Source: Apodospora peruviana (taxonomy: Eukaryota; Ascomycota; Sordariomycetes; Sordariales; Lasiosphaeriaceae). From it: a DNA stretch of 64,000 nt. Shown in pieces: positions 33,094 to 45,826 of the stretch (positions within the stretch are counted from its first letter, which is position 1; the number at the start of each line of letters is the position of its first letter). A model generated the notes under the pieces. It did no database searches, was not told the origin of the DNA, and saw only the letters and a list, made by a program, of their open reading frames with translations. The translations under genes and the position numbers were made by a program. Where the stretch lies: positions 2,232,001 through 2,296,000 of the forward strand of contig JAUEDM010000006.1 of NCBI GenBank assembly GCA_033439685.1, given 5' to 3'.

Positions 33094-36000
33094 GTTGGGT
33101 GTGTGTTTGTGGAAGGAACGGATAGAGCGACAAGAAAAGTCGTCGAGGGGTATCACGGTCGGCTTCGGGATACGGCGGAGGAGGTGAGGATGGTGATTTG
33201 CAGAATGAACTGAAGACTGATGGGGAGAAAAAGTTCGATATCGGCGATGCTCGTCAGAGGAAAAAAACCAATAGCAATTTGATGGCCCGAGCTCCTCCAT
33301 CTCCAACGCTAGGCGATATTTGGCATTAGCGCAGCGGGCGCGCCGTCAAACGCGGTGCTCGCAGTTGCTTCTGGAATCATCCGAGTGCCCACTTGCATTG
33401 AGACGTCGAATCTCCACAACTTTCCACATCCCGACAGAAACCGACAACGAGATGTCAACACACTGTGGGAAACCTCCTTCGTAGGTGACCTTCTTCAATG
33501 AAGATATTCTCATCTTGACGAACTTCAATTCAATTTCTTACCATAAGGTTTGCAGCACAGGGCTTCACACGGTCCTGTGGAAAACGGCGAATTGCCCAGG
33601 ATGACGCTTTTCCCCAGCTTTCTCGATACCGAGCATGCCGGTTCCCTGTGGTCTCCAGTCTTGGCATTCCACCCCTTTCCCATCTCCTGGACAACCTCAT
33701 AAGTAAATATATCTAACTTTACAACTTGAGTAGTTATGGGCCGACAGCCCCCAAACAACGTGATGAAAAATCAGTATTTGCGAGGATCCGGCAAGAAATT
33801 TTGTCAGTTTGACAATATTCTCTTGTTTTTCTCTTCTATTATCTATGTACCTGAGCACAGCCCTGGGAGTTTAGACGCGGTATGTAGCTTGCCAACATCT
33901 AAAAGACGAGTCATGTCTCCGGCCGTAGGTACCTACCTACTTACTATGGCTCACAGATACCACTGGAACTGTCGATCAGTTCTCTCCTCTCACGGATATC
34001 ACCTGGTAAAGCTAGTAGTTGAATAAATGCTGCTTGGGCACGCTTATAGCTCTACAAGTATCTGCTGAACAGACTGTTCTGATCTCTGGTAGGCTTATTA
34101 TGGCAGCTGCTTGGTCTCCACGTTGTGAAATAAGCAATGCATTGCTTATTTGAAAACCACTCGGAGCTCACATGAACCTCCAGCTCTGCCTCGCTTCAGT
34201 GAGCCGATTATCACTTTCTTTTCTTCCGAACCACCTCCATGCCCTCCGTGTTAGATTGTATTCTTGCAATATTCATGAGATGAAAAATAACTTGGCCGTA
34301 TGACCACTGTCTATCAACGGAGCCCGATTCTAACCGGGCCTCACGAACCAGATGACAACTTATCCACATGTGGCCATTTAAGCAAAGGGTGAATCATGGA
34401 AGCAAAGGTTTTCAGACATGATGCAGTGCTTTCTCTTACATCAACCCGCCTAGTTAAATTTTCCTTCTGGGTTGCCAGATATTTTCGGCAGATGCGGCCT
34501 ACAACAGTCCGAGTCTTCCCCTTTGCTAGGCAGTGCTAGGGAAGCTTGACAGTCAGCCCCTGTCCGGTTTCGTGGTGTCAGGGTGTTCAGTTTCTCCTCG
34601 AGCTCGAATCGACGTCGGCTTTGACTCAGTTCCATATGACCTTAGCGGTCAGTTTTGGCGTATCGTCTCTGTTCGCTGTTTGAGAGGCCAGGTGACATCC
34701 ATCCAACCCCTATTACTACGGCAGACACCCAAGCTTTTGGGGGCAGAACGCCTGATTTTCCATTACCAAAATTCTCCAAGGGGATGTTTGCTCCGTCCTT
34801 TTTCTCATTGTGAACACCGTACACCATATTCTCGCAGGTGGCCGCTCGCACCACTCACTCGTTCAATTTGTCCGTCTTGAGCAGTCTGCGCCCTCTTGCT
34901 CACCAAGGATGTATATTAAGCTGACACCAATCAGCTGAGCTCTATTAATCTGTGCCCCAACAGCATCCTCTTCTCCATCGCAGGGAGCCGGCATGTCCAG
35001 AACCACAGAAACCGACATCCAGCTTCTCCATGCTTAACCACCAACAGCCAAGCGAACCACAACTACAACACCTCCGAGTCTACCAGACACATTCTCATCA
35101 CCGCCATCGATTTCCGTGTCCGACACCCTGTCAACACCCCTTTCGAACCATGCCAGTATTGGCCATGGAATCTCAGGTCAGTTCGTCTGCCGCCATCTGC
35201 CACCTCCTCAAAGGACTCGACTTTGCACAAGAAATGCGATGGATACTATGGTAAACCAGAAGACACCGCCACGATCATCATCATGCATACACCACGTTCA
35301 AATCATAAACAATCCGGAAAAGCCATTGGATACCATTCGGATTTCCCGAGCCTAGAAGATAGGTAGGTAGACACCTCAAACCTGCCAGCAAAAGAGAGAC
35401 GGAGTATGTATCACTCCATTTACGAAGAGAGAAGGAACATGTAAAAGATTGCTAACTAATTTGTATGCTAGTAAGGAGATCCGTATATACGCCTCAGGTA
35501 TCTGCTCCGAAGACTCCCAGATGATGATTCTAGCTGCCGAACTCCAACTCCACTTGTCGATATCCATCTGTCCAGTTGCGCCAACGAATAAACCCACCCC
35601 GGAAAGACTATGAATGGAAATAGAAGAACCAGACTGCCCGAATAAACTCCCCAACCGATTGTATTTGCCCCGCGCTGAAAACGAAACACTGCTCGTTGCT
35701 TGAGAGCAAAGACTGCGACCACACCTAGTTTTGAAGTCGAACCTGAAGATACCACATGCCATGCTGAGAAGCAAACGCCCTAACCACACACTGATATTGA
35801 GTCGAAATTGAAGGAAGAAACCGTTGCCAAGATATGTCAAGACTGAAAAAGGAACAACAAAACTGTCGGAGCTGGAAGATATCGCCCACCCCAAGTTAAT
35901 GACATGAGCGACATATCATTTTGTTCCGGGTTTGGGTCGCTTGGAAAAGAATGATCTTGTTGATTAGGATGATTGGCGATGTGACAGCAACCTCAGGTGA

Positions 36001-36544
36001 GACCACGATGAGAATTTCGTCTCCAACCCAAATCCAGATCGAAAGAAAGTGACCGGCAAGTCAGCAAGCACACACCAACCTAATGGCATGGAGTGAAGCA
36101 GGTCATTCTGTCGTTCCTGCAAAAGATCGAAGCTAAAGCGCCCGAAATAAGAAAATGGTGAGATAAGTCTGTCGAACTCGTATTATCTTGTTGCTCGATG
36201 TCGAGAAGAAAACTATTATTTGCTGAGAGTTGAGCTGACACACTGTGGCAGCAAACAATGCCATGCTGCAGAAAGCAAGGATGTTCTTCCAACTTGGAAA
36301 GAGTATTCTCGCTTGCCATGGCAATGATGACCGAAAGAGATGCAACGAAATGAAGAAGTCGCAGAATGGGCCCGCTTCTGTTGCTTTTGCAAGAGGCAGA
36401 GGCAAAGGGGCTGGTATGATTCTGAGGTAGGTGACCTATCTCAGGATGCTGGAACTTAGACGGGTGTGCTGCTTTGCACAACCGCCCAATAAAGCAAAAA
36501 TACAAACCTTTGTGTTTGCCTTTCGGCCAGGCCGGCGGCGCGGC
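33094..36544. other. 3.4-kb gene-poor spacer upstream of hsp60
   Basis: Between hsp60 (starting at 33093) and the stop of the Myb/SANT-like gene. It holds AGGTACCTACCT-type motifs at 33926-33944 and 35360-35370. Open frames (34533-34880, 34952-35254, 35376-35894, 36080-36505) have no recognisable domains or convincing splice partners, so I do not call genes. Noncoding RNA cannot be excluded. Confidence 0.45.
33369..33376. promoter_or_regulatory. heat shock element-like TTCnnGAA upstream of hsp60
   Basis: TTCTGGAA lies about 276 bases upstream of the hsp60 start and matches a two-unit HSE core. Hsp60 genes are commonly Hsf1-controlled. With only two units this could occur by chance. Confidence 0.35.
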
Positions 36545-38858
36545 TTAGATGCTCTCGAAGCCGGGCGAAGAGAGCTCCTCAATCACGAATCCATGCGGCT
36601 CGACAGTCAACCCACGTCGTGCAGGCGGGCACGGTGTGTCGCAGGACGGGACGTATGGGATCGGAAGGGACGCGGTCGAGCTGCCGCTCAAGTCGAATCC
36701 ATCACCGATGTCACTGTCATTGAGCCGCGCGAAGTGGCGTTGGGGCGTCTGGGGGAGCGGGGTGAGCCCTGCATCTTCCATTGCCCTACGAGCAGCAGCA
36801 GCGACGTTTCGGATCGCCACCCTGTCAGGTGTAGGCATGCCGCCAAGAGAGTGGTTGCCGACAAACTGATTGCCGTTGCCGACAAAGGAGGCCGGAGGAG
36901 GGTTGCCGAGGAACATCCCAGAAACGGCCGCAATTGGATCGATAAACGCAGGGCCATATTGCTGCATAATCATGTCCGAGAATGGCGGCTGGCCATAGTG
37001 CGGAACACCACGCGGCTGCTGCGACATATGCTGGACAAAGCCCTGACCATACATAAGTGTGTCCTGGGAGAAAAGCAAGCACACGATGGGTTAGCCACTG
37101 AAGAACGGAGGAATTCGAGTGGGTGATGACGATATGTGGACGGCGTCAGATACCGTAAAACTTACCTCTTCCTGGCCATCGTAGCCGTATCCGTGGTTGC
37201 CAACAAAACCGTTGCCGCCCTGGGCGAGGGGCGCAGCTGTGAACTGCGCTGCCTGGCGAACACTGCTGAAAGCCACGGTGGGACGCTCGGTGCTGGCGGG
37301 TCTTGGGGCTTGGAGACGAGCAGGGTTGATATGTCCGGCCTCGTCGTACGCGTTCTCGTCGATGAACTGCGATGCCAGAGCGGCATCGTCGATCTCGACA
37401 TACTCATTCTGGTTCGGATCCTCAGGACTGGCTGCACCATTCCCTTGGTGATAAGGAGCAACGGAGTTGTCATGACCGGCTGTATGGCCGTTGGCATAAC
37501 CATTGGGAGCTCCATGGTCGTAGCCAGCCTCCTCGTCATCATCGTTGTCAGATATTTCGAACGGCGCGGCCGCACTAAGACCACGGGTCTCGTCATCGGC
37601 CTGCTCTTGGGAAGTCTCATCCTTAATGTCAACGTCGTCGGTCTGTTCCTGGGCGGCATCATCATTGAAATCCGCATCGTCGGCATCGTCCGCGTCATCT
37701 TCAATTTCAACCGGCTCAGAGGCAGCCTGCTCAACGGTTTTTTCCTCGGCCTCGTCGTCCTCTTCATCAGGCAACTTGTAAGCAATCTCCTTCCTAGGGC
37801 GACTAGAGCGACGCATCCGCTTGGGAGCATGCTGCTCGTACTCCTCCTCGGAGTCGGTGTCGGCAGGGTCTGACAAGACCTCCTCTTTGACCTTGACAGG
37901 AGCGGCGCGCTTCTTGCCCTTTCCCTTAGCGGCTCGTCCCTTAGAGGCACCGTTGGTACGAGCGACCCCGGTGCTGGGGCCTGCTGCCTCGGGAGATTCC
38001 TCTTCGCCATCATCGTCGACGTTGATCGGGCCACTCAAGTCCCGTAGAGGCGAGGATTCAAAATTGTAGGACTCATCACGCAGAATGTGCGACCTCGTAT
38101 TCTCGTAAGCGTCGGGCAGGTTAAATCGACGATCGTCGCAAGGCTCAGAAAAGGGGACCGGACGCGTGGAGAGCATGTCGTCGGACGAGTCCGGGTCCTT
38201 GCGGATATAGCCGCGGATGGTAGGATCGACAAAGACGCGAGAGCCGGGCTTCTGGCAGATAGGCGGGACCAGGTGCCCCTCTGCGATCAGGGTGTTTCGC
38301 ATGCGGTTCAGATGCTGCATGATGGCGCCGCCGGTCGAGCCGGGGTGAAGGCGGTGAGCGATGGCGTCCCAAGGGACATCAACGCGGTGACGGCTACACT
38401 CGTACATAATGTGCAGCAACAACTTCTCCGGCATGCGAGGGCCTGGATTGGTTTCAAAATGTTAGCCCATTGAAATGACATGATCAAGAGGGAAGCATTG
38501 TGCAAGAAGAGACGACCGTGAGTGGTGAAGTCAGGTCAGGTGAGGCACGAACGGAGTAAGTACAGAAACATAACTTACGGTTCCAAGTAATCAAGTTTCG
38601 GCCCTCAACGCGACCGTTCTTCTTGCGCTGCTCCGAATTGGCGGGGATATGGGTGTAATTCCACTCCTTCTTGCTGGTACGAGCCTTCTTGCTGGCGGCG
38701 CTGGCGCTGGCACGGCCCTGGGACTGGCGAGAAGGAGCGTCAGAGTCCGTCGCCTCCTCCTCGTCGCGGTAGTCCTCCTCGTCGCTAACATACTCCACCT
38801 TGACCTTCTTGCCGCTGGTGGCCTTGGCACCGGAGCTCTTCTTGCTAGGGGGAGCCAT
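36545..38858 (-). CDS. acidic nuclear protein with Myb/SANT-like helix-turn-helix module
   Basis: About 691 residues from exons 38858-38579, 38442-37166 and 37063-36545 (both donors GTAAGT; acceptors CCAG). The N-terminus is Lys/Ser-rich with an acidic patch (YVSDEEDYRDEEE). Across the first join and into exon 2 lies the most structured part, about residues 75-150: WNYTHIPANSE, MPEKLLLHIMYECSRH and VPWDAIAHRLHPG, then GAIMQHLNRMRN. It resembles fungal Myb/SANT-like segments in which a helix pair tests DNA or chromatin. The rest is disordered: basic KGRAAKGKGKKR and KRMRRSSRPRK clusters, likely nuclear localisation signals, then a long Asp/Glu-rich tract and a Gln/Gly/Asn-rich end. I infer a chromatin-associated or transcriptional role; no named orthologue is recognised. 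Confidence 0.72.
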
Positions 38859-41800
38859 TGTTGATGATGAGAGATGAATGAAGAGGCGATGTGTCGCAAT
38901 ATAAAAGAGAGTTGTCTTGCAGACTAAAGGAGCGAAGACTTGGCGGGCGAGGAAATGTTCCCAAGCCAAGCTTGACTGGCGAAAAATAGTCGATTGCAGC
39001 GATGATCCGTTCGTTTCTGGAAAAGGGTGATTAGACCATGAAAAATACTTTTGGGTGTGTTCCAATTGGCAGTGAGCAGAAATGAGATGTTGTGAAGTGA
39101 CCCGGTCAAGAATAAGATGTCGCCAGAAACGCAAGAGTTGCAGACTTGTTTACTGCTCTCGTTTGAAGGAGATTCTTGAGAGAGGGTTGGAGTGTTTTGT
39201 GCGTGGCGGAGGATATTCACACGACACGACTGTGCGTGGAGCGACAAGAAAGGGAATCGAACCACGACCACCACGACGCGTCAAGGAAGATGGTGTAAAA
39301 TGCTTAAGAAAGCCGCAAATGTGTAATTTTGTGTGGCGAAAAAAGGAATTGTGGCCAAGCCGCAGGAGACCGCAACTAGCAGGAATCGTGCGCTGGCTAT
39401 CACGCCGTGATTTTCATGCTCTCGAGAGGGGAATTCATGAGATTTGAATGAGAGAATGAAGGAAATAAAAAACTTACTTTGGTTGATCGTCAAGTGACCT
39501 CGTGGCCTTGGTGTGTTGCTGTCAGCGAGAGAGGGGGGATGCGGTGTGTGGTGTGCGGTGTGCGGTGTAGAGTGAACGGTGGGAGGAGGCGAGCGGCAGA
39601 TTTTATAGCGTTGAAGAGTGGGTGGGACCGCAGGCAAGTGGGAGTTGAGGCCAACGCGAAGAGATGTGGGTCTGTGCCGTACAGTGCGCAGATAGGAGGA
39701 TGTGAAGGGCTCAGCAGGACACTATCTTCCCGGAGGGCTTATGGACTATTTACCAGCAAGGCGTTGACCGCTCACCTTGGAGACCTTTTCAACCGGCGAA
39801 GACGGTATATACCACCGCGGCCTGCTGTATACTCTTGCTAGAGGGTCTGTATACTCGATGTGATGCGGGGGAGTGTGCGGAATGTGTGAAGTGTGATTGA
39901 CTGTTTGATGAAGAGTGTCGGCGGCGGGCATAGGGATGACCTCAAGAGCGGAAGAAGGTGGACCCGGTCTTTGCTAGCGCAGTGGAGGACAAGTTGCGAA
40001 TCACCCACTCATCATTGGCCGGCACCCATACGGCGTGTGACCTGTGTAATTACCGTCCAACACTATTACTGTGTATCGTAAAGTCGTAAACGATAACGAT
40101 AGTGTTGCTATCGGTCCTGGGGGGACGTGCTGGACCAGTGCGCTGGAGCATCCTCGTGGACTGCTGCAATCCGCCCGCTCCGGTCTTTACTATGAGAATA
40201 AGATCGAATGCCCTGGTGACAGGTGCCCTAGGTGCCTCAGGGGGTACATGTAGCCAAAGCAAGTGTGACTTGAGCTGCAATCTCCTGGAACGTGTTAGAG
40301 CTCCCAAAACTGCCTTCGTTCTCTTAAGTGCTTCCTTGTTGTATGTGCCGAAGGGTGTCGTAGGGCAGCGACGGCGTGGGCGAGGTTGGAAATTCACCTC
40401 CCTGTCGAGGCCTGGGACGTAGAGCGGAATACCACCCGCAGATTAACAACCCACCCCCTCTGCCCGGCGTCTACGATATTTAAGGAAAATAAAGTCTGGT
40501 GGTATGCAAAAGCAGAGCAGACGTCAAGTATCCTAAAAACGAAAACATGAAGTGGTTACCTACCTAGGTAGGTACGGCTAGAACTATTCCTAGAGCAACC
40601 CCACCCAATATGCTGTCGTATCAAGAGCAAGCCGCGGGCTTCATGTTGACAAAAATAGAGCAGCGAAACGAAACTGACCGAGCCGAAAAAAAACAGCCGA
40701 CGATCTGATTGCTATCTCTGCCAGCGAAGCAAGATGTTGACCCGGTCTTCGCAAGCACGTCGATCGAAACCCAAGGAACAGAGGCCGCGATGCGGCATAC
40801 CAATCGAGTGTTTGATAAGCAAGCTCCCAGACGAGCCCTGAGCCAACTGTCAACCTCTATCCCCGCTGAGTGGAACTGAACGCGAATTCGCAAACAGACA
40901 AACTTCGAAAAAAAGGGGCAACAAACTCGAGCGCCGGCAAGGAATTTTCAAACGATAGAACGCAGACAGAGTATACGCAACAACGGCGCGATTAGAACAA
41001 CAATAACGTTGGTAGTGGGTAAACAGCCACGAGAAGCGGTCACTGTTGGTCTACGTTCACTGCCTCAAGAGGTGGAAAAAGCAGTAAACCGAGACAGCAA
41101 CAAAAAGAGAAAGAAAGGTTTGCTTTGTCCCACCAGTCATCTAACTTGTTGGTAGCTCTTGGCCGTCGAGTAAATACCAAAGAATACAGAGACGATGCCA
41201 GCAAGGCGGGGAAAAAGTAGTTTCAATGATCAACTGTCTTTTTACCTACCTACCTAAATTACTCACTTACGAGGAGTGGAGAAAGGAAGAAACGGACCCC
41301 GACCATACTCTCTCCACAGAACTCTCCTCGGTCCGGACTATTTCCCTCTACCAACCCCCAACTAGACCGGGATCCTGCGTCTAAAAACACACCGACCTTA
41401 TACATTTGTCAGCCAAGACAAACGCCGAATTACTGGGGAGAGCGAGCAGAGGTTCAAAAACTCAAAGACTCTTCAGTACAAAGGACGAGGGAAACTACGG
41501 CTGGGCGCCCGGATATTATAACGGAGGAGCCCTTTCCAGCTACGAACCTCGAAACTCGCTAGCAACAGGCAAAACACCGCAGGTGTGCGATCTCGATGCT
41601 GATCCCCTATCGGAGAGCTTGATCGGAACAAATAATCGACAAGCTGGCAAATCATCCGCACGGGCGAAGGAAATGTGTCAGGTCGGGCCATACGTACCAA
41701 AAGATCGACAACGAAAGAAACCATAAGTACCAGGCTCATACAATCTGTATACAAATTCCTGACACCGTGATACTACGGGCTTACCCAAGGAGAGAATCAA

Positions 41801-44327
41801 GAACAACAGTAACAAAAGGGAAGAGGACGCTTGTCTCCTCAGGCAGGCCGATACCATCACCACTCAAAAGTCGCGGGGGAGGATCGGCCCGGCCACGCGT
41901 TTCGTCTCGCTCACCCTGCTACAACCTTCCCGCCAACGACTTCGTCTCTTGAGACCCTCGTCTCGGAAACCATCACAGCCCTCGACCGCACCAGCACTGC
42001 CAGACTGTCAACGTGTTTACTTCCACAGCAATGAGCAAAGGAGACAGATCTTTCTAGCTTCGATTACCTCCTCCTATCGAGGCAGGGACTCGACTTTGGG
42101 GTAAAATGTACTCCAAAGCAGAGGTTTGACCCCATGGCCACATTTACGGTTGAATCATTGAATCACCAGCTTACTGACAACGAGACGTGAAAAGGAAGCT
42201 GCACCAACGCCGCTGTCTGCGATGAGACAACACACACCCTATGAGTTCCGAGCTTCGGGTATATGAAGGCGACAAAACGATGAATAAGAAGGCAACTTTG
42301 GAGGCCGCCGAGCTTAGACTGTTAGCCACAGTACGCCTGGATCAACGGAGAGAGAGGCCGGTCAAGTCTGGGGCACGACACACTACGGGAGCACAGATAA
42401 CTGTCGGAAGAACGCCAAGTGGTTGTATAGGCTGCGGGGCAACGAGGAATATCCGGTGTGGAAGTTGCAAGGAAACTCTCCGCCCGCTTGTGCAGAAAGG
42501 AGAGGGCGAGATATCCAACCTCAAGATTATGCGGTTTTTTTTCGAGGCGAAATTATTTCGGAGGACATCCCGAGCGACTGGAGTATGAGGCCTTCAAAGG
42601 GAACTAATATGAGACACCTTCAGGCTAGCACCTTTCTAGTTTGTCCTCTCGAGTCACCGCGAGTTTCTCCAACACGCAAAAGCCTCCTATTTCGTCAGAG
42701 TGCAAGCTGCTACGGTAGTAGCTTACGGAACCGATTTTTGATTTTGGTTCCCTTCTAACGCTCGCGACGAGGCGCATTGGGACAGAATAATATCAACACA
42801 CAGGACGTTTATAAGAGGGAAAGTGCAACCAACGTATTCATGGAGTATTAGAGCATTTTTGATTGCTAAGATGCTTCAGTGGAATAGAACTGGAAGCTCC
42901 TGAGACTACGGGCTTCAGCGCATGGATTCATAGCAACATGGACCAGAGACGAGCCCCGGAGCCTAGCAAAGAGCCAGGCTCCGTGCTTGTCGTCGACATC
43001 GGCATCCGGTTCTTCCCAGAGCACTCAGACTAGAGGTAGGGATAGTGGCGAGAGGATCCTTCGGGCAGAGGCCGCCGACGCCGACGCTGACGAGGCAAAG
43101 TCTGGTTAAAAGTATTTAGACGAGAGGATCACGCCAATCTCCTGCTGAATATCCCACTGGCAAGCGATGACTTGCCTGAAGTCCTATCCCGGTGTCTGCA
43201 GTACGTTGCCCAGATTAGGTCGAGTCTTGACTCAAATTGCGTCGCCGTAGATGTCAGGCTGTGTCCATCCACCTGGGGTTCAAATCTGTCATGGCATTCT
43301 CGGTTGGCCTGTCTTTTATGGCGTTGATGGTGACCGGGTCATCGGCAGATATTTGGGCGGCCTTCTGAACACTTTTCAGGGTGCTGTAATCTCGTCATGG
43401 CCAGCCAAATCTAGGAGGTGGACGAGTCCGCAAAGCGGTGACTGAATGGTTCGCAGAGATTCGCGGCACTGAGTATTTACCAAGGAGCGCAATCAGTTCC
43501 TTGACGACCACGCCCTAGGAGCAATGCGCAGTCTGACTCTGAACGCCCGGCCCAGGGTTTTAGCAACACCGAGTGCGCGATTCGGGGGGGATGGGGGCGG
43601 AGGCGTCTTGGCCCAAGAATATGTCCGGATCGAATAGTCGCTCTCGCTGCCGATGGTTTTGAGGAGAGGCAGATAGGTAATAGGTGCACCGGCCGAAACT
43701 AGGACCGTGGGTGGGCGAGAATGTCCTGCCCAGCGGCATCCGAGGTGCAAAACGCGTATCTGCTGGTTTCCACGTCCGGCTGTTGGCCCCGGGGTGTGCC
43801 GATATGGGGTCTGGGTCGCTTTCTGTTAGCACAATTCAATTATTCGGCGGGGGAGATTTGGGGGGAAAAGTCAAGGAAAACGGGGACGTTTTTGTATTAG
43901 GGGGCGATAACCCGTATAGTACGATAATCCATTATATAGGTACAGAGGTTTGGTTAAGCCCCGGTGCGGTCGAGAAATACGACCAACATGGATCCGTTGG
44001 CGCGCCAACACCGACGTGCATCTGCCTGGTGTCGGAATATCACACTTCTCATCAAAAGAATTTCATTGTCATTCCGTCGTTCTCCCCCGCTGCTCTCTGA
44101 CTTCGCCAGAGAGCCTCTCTCATAACTAGACATGGTGGCAATCCTAATAGCAAACATGACTAAACCAGTGACAAAGATTATTGTCAAAGATTTCCAATTG
44201 ATGACCAATCCCTCACGAACACGAATATGTATTCTTCCGATCGACACCGAATATTCTGACACCTGGTAGGTACCTAAACAACACAACTTGGAAACATCAA
44301 CATCTTCAGCCCGAGGGGGAAAAAATC
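38859..44327. other. 5.5-kb region without recognisable genes
   Basis: The first kilobase includes the promoter and leader of the Myb/SANT-like gene, with a GTGTGCGGTGTG-type repeat at 39538-39568. Motifs of the ACCTACCTAGGT family occur at 40557-40576, 41243-41256 and 44265-44277. Many open frames of 60-140 codons exist but none shows a domain; the 43493-43750 minus frame is only Pro-rich. The sequence looks like decayed accessory DNA towards the right. Confidence 0.45.
39538..39568. repeat. GTGTG(C/T)GGTGT-type short tandem repeat
   Basis: Repeated GGTGTGYGGTGTGCGGTG units upstream of the Myb/SANT-like gene. Seen directly; imperfect. Confidence 0.6.
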
Positions 44328-45792
44328 ATGGAGGCCCCTTCTCATAATCACGCCAACTACCAAGCGCGCCTTGATTACATCCAGCGACTGCTTGGGGATA
44401 ATTACAGACTGTCTGATAAGGTAAGTACGCCGTTACACCGCACAATCCCCGTTTGAGTCGCGTCTAACTTTGATAACAAGAAGTTATCTGGGACCAAGAT
44501 CACGCCCGTCCAATATGAAGCCCATTTTCCCTTCGAATACAACAACTTCGTCTACCGCCTTTCGATTCCCGTGGATATTCCAACCACTCCTCGAAATGCT
44601 GACGTGAAACTCCAACAACCGGGGTGCGTCCCAGTCCCCGCTAGTTCTAGAGAGTTCATAATGCGACTCAGCAGCCCGGATGCCGAGGGCATGTAGCAGG
44701 AAACGCACGTGCAGAATGAAGTGGCCATCCTCACTCTCGCCTCGGCAGCTCTTCAACACATTGAACCCAGTATTGTCCCCCGCGTCTTCGGCTTGGGGCC
44801 TGCAAGTCCGGGGCGTCTGGGCTGGATTTTGCAGGAACTAATGCCTGGGGTGCCGCTTGACGACGTCTTCAGCCCAGCTGGGTCTCTGAAACAGAAAAAG
44901 GAGATACTCGGACAGATGGCGAGAATCCTAAAGGGACTGCAGGATTACCAGCTTCCCCCAAGCATCCAGGGCTGGGGAGGGTTGACTTTTGATGACGGCG
45001 GTGCCATCATCAGTGCGTCAATGCCTACTGTCGGGGCGGGACCGTGGTCTTCTCTCCAAGAATCCTATCGAGGCCGTATCAAAGTGGCACTTGGCAAGGC
45101 GGAAGAGAACCCATATCTGCAGGGATGGCTTCCCAACGCCGTCAGAGAGCGGGTGGAGGATTTCATCGAGCGTGGCCTGCCAAAGCAATTCGCCGACCTC
45201 TCGTCAAGTCAAGATAGAGCCATCATTCACGCAGATTTTACTGAGTTCCCCCTCCACCATCACAAAGAAGAAATTCAATGTTAACATGGACATTCAAGCC
45301 TCTGATAATCTCCTCTATGAACCCGAGACGGGCCGCCTAACCGCGCTGCTTGATTACGACTTCAGCGGCATCCTTCGCCCCGCATACGAGTTTTTCCGTT
45401 CCTTTGCCCCCGACGGCGGTCGGTTTACTGGCTGGATATCCGATAGGGATCCAGAGGGAAACGAGTTGATAGCGCTTCGGATGGCCAAGCTGAGCGGCGA
45501 GTTTCCTTCGCCTCTTCCGACCTCGGTGGTAACCCCCAATGGCCCAGGCGTCGATTGGGAGCTCGCACAGGCATGAGAAGATGAACTACAGAAACATAAT
45601 GTCAAGCGACCGAGCACGATTCAAGGCATTGACAAACTCGCGAATGTGGATGCGCTCTTGGGCACCCTAACACCTTGGAGATTGATCAATAAGGACTTCC
45701 TGAGAATGAACCCTGATGAGGGTCATAGAATGGAGCTTAGACGCATGGGCGAAGAGCAACTCATCGCTGTGTTGGAGCGCATTGGATTTTAA
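44328..45792 (+). pseudogene. APH-type phosphotransferase (aminoglycoside/choline kinase-like), broken
   Basis: A small-molecule-kinase-like gene, recently inactivated. Exon 1 is 44328-44420, the intron 44421-44480 is normal (GTAAGT...AAG), then the frame runs on. Breaks: an in-frame TAG at 44694-44696, a missing donor for the second intron (CTGAGT at 45241 where GTGAGT is expected, acceptor AG at 45297-45298), and TGA at 45574-45576. Reading through them gives a full-length fold of about 450 residues. It includes the Brenner-type catalytic motif HADFTSDNLLYEPETGRL, whose Asp and Asn are needed for catalysis, and the LLDYDF metal-binding motif. The end (MELRRMGEEQLIAVLERIGF) is also preserved. 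Substrate unknown; many fungal APH genes are expanded and of unknown function. Confidence 0.75.
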
Positions 45793-45826
45793 TTTTTCAC
45801 GTAGAAGAGATTGAACTAGGATGAGA

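Noticed and set aside
34305..34360. GCCCGATTCTAACCGGGC arm resembling a T-arm
   Set aside because: Loop does not match TTCRANN and no other cloverleaf arms fit.
36080..36505. 141-codon minus-strand open frame downstream of the Myb/SANT-like gene
   Set aside because: No domain, no convincing splice partners, ordinary composition.
37136..37873. 245-codon plus-strand open frame with many hydrophobic residues, like a membrane protein
   Set aside because: It is antisense to the acidic Asp/Glu-rich part of the Myb/SANT-like gene; Asp/Glu codons read as Val/Ile/Leu on the other strand, which explains the hydrophobicity.
39252..39265. Perfect GGTTCGATTCCC B-box on the minus strand, suggesting a tRNA
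   Set aside because: The flanking bases do not pair as a T-stem and no acceptor or anticodon arm can be drawn.
42241..42588. Open frame with CxGCG...CGSC, suggestive of a zinc ribbon
   Set aside because: Only two Cys pairs in an otherwise featureless short frame within decayed sequence; likely chance.
43493..43750. Pro-rich minus-strand open frame (possible enzyme remnant)
   Set aside because: No motif could be assigned and the frame is short; kept only as part of the decayed region.
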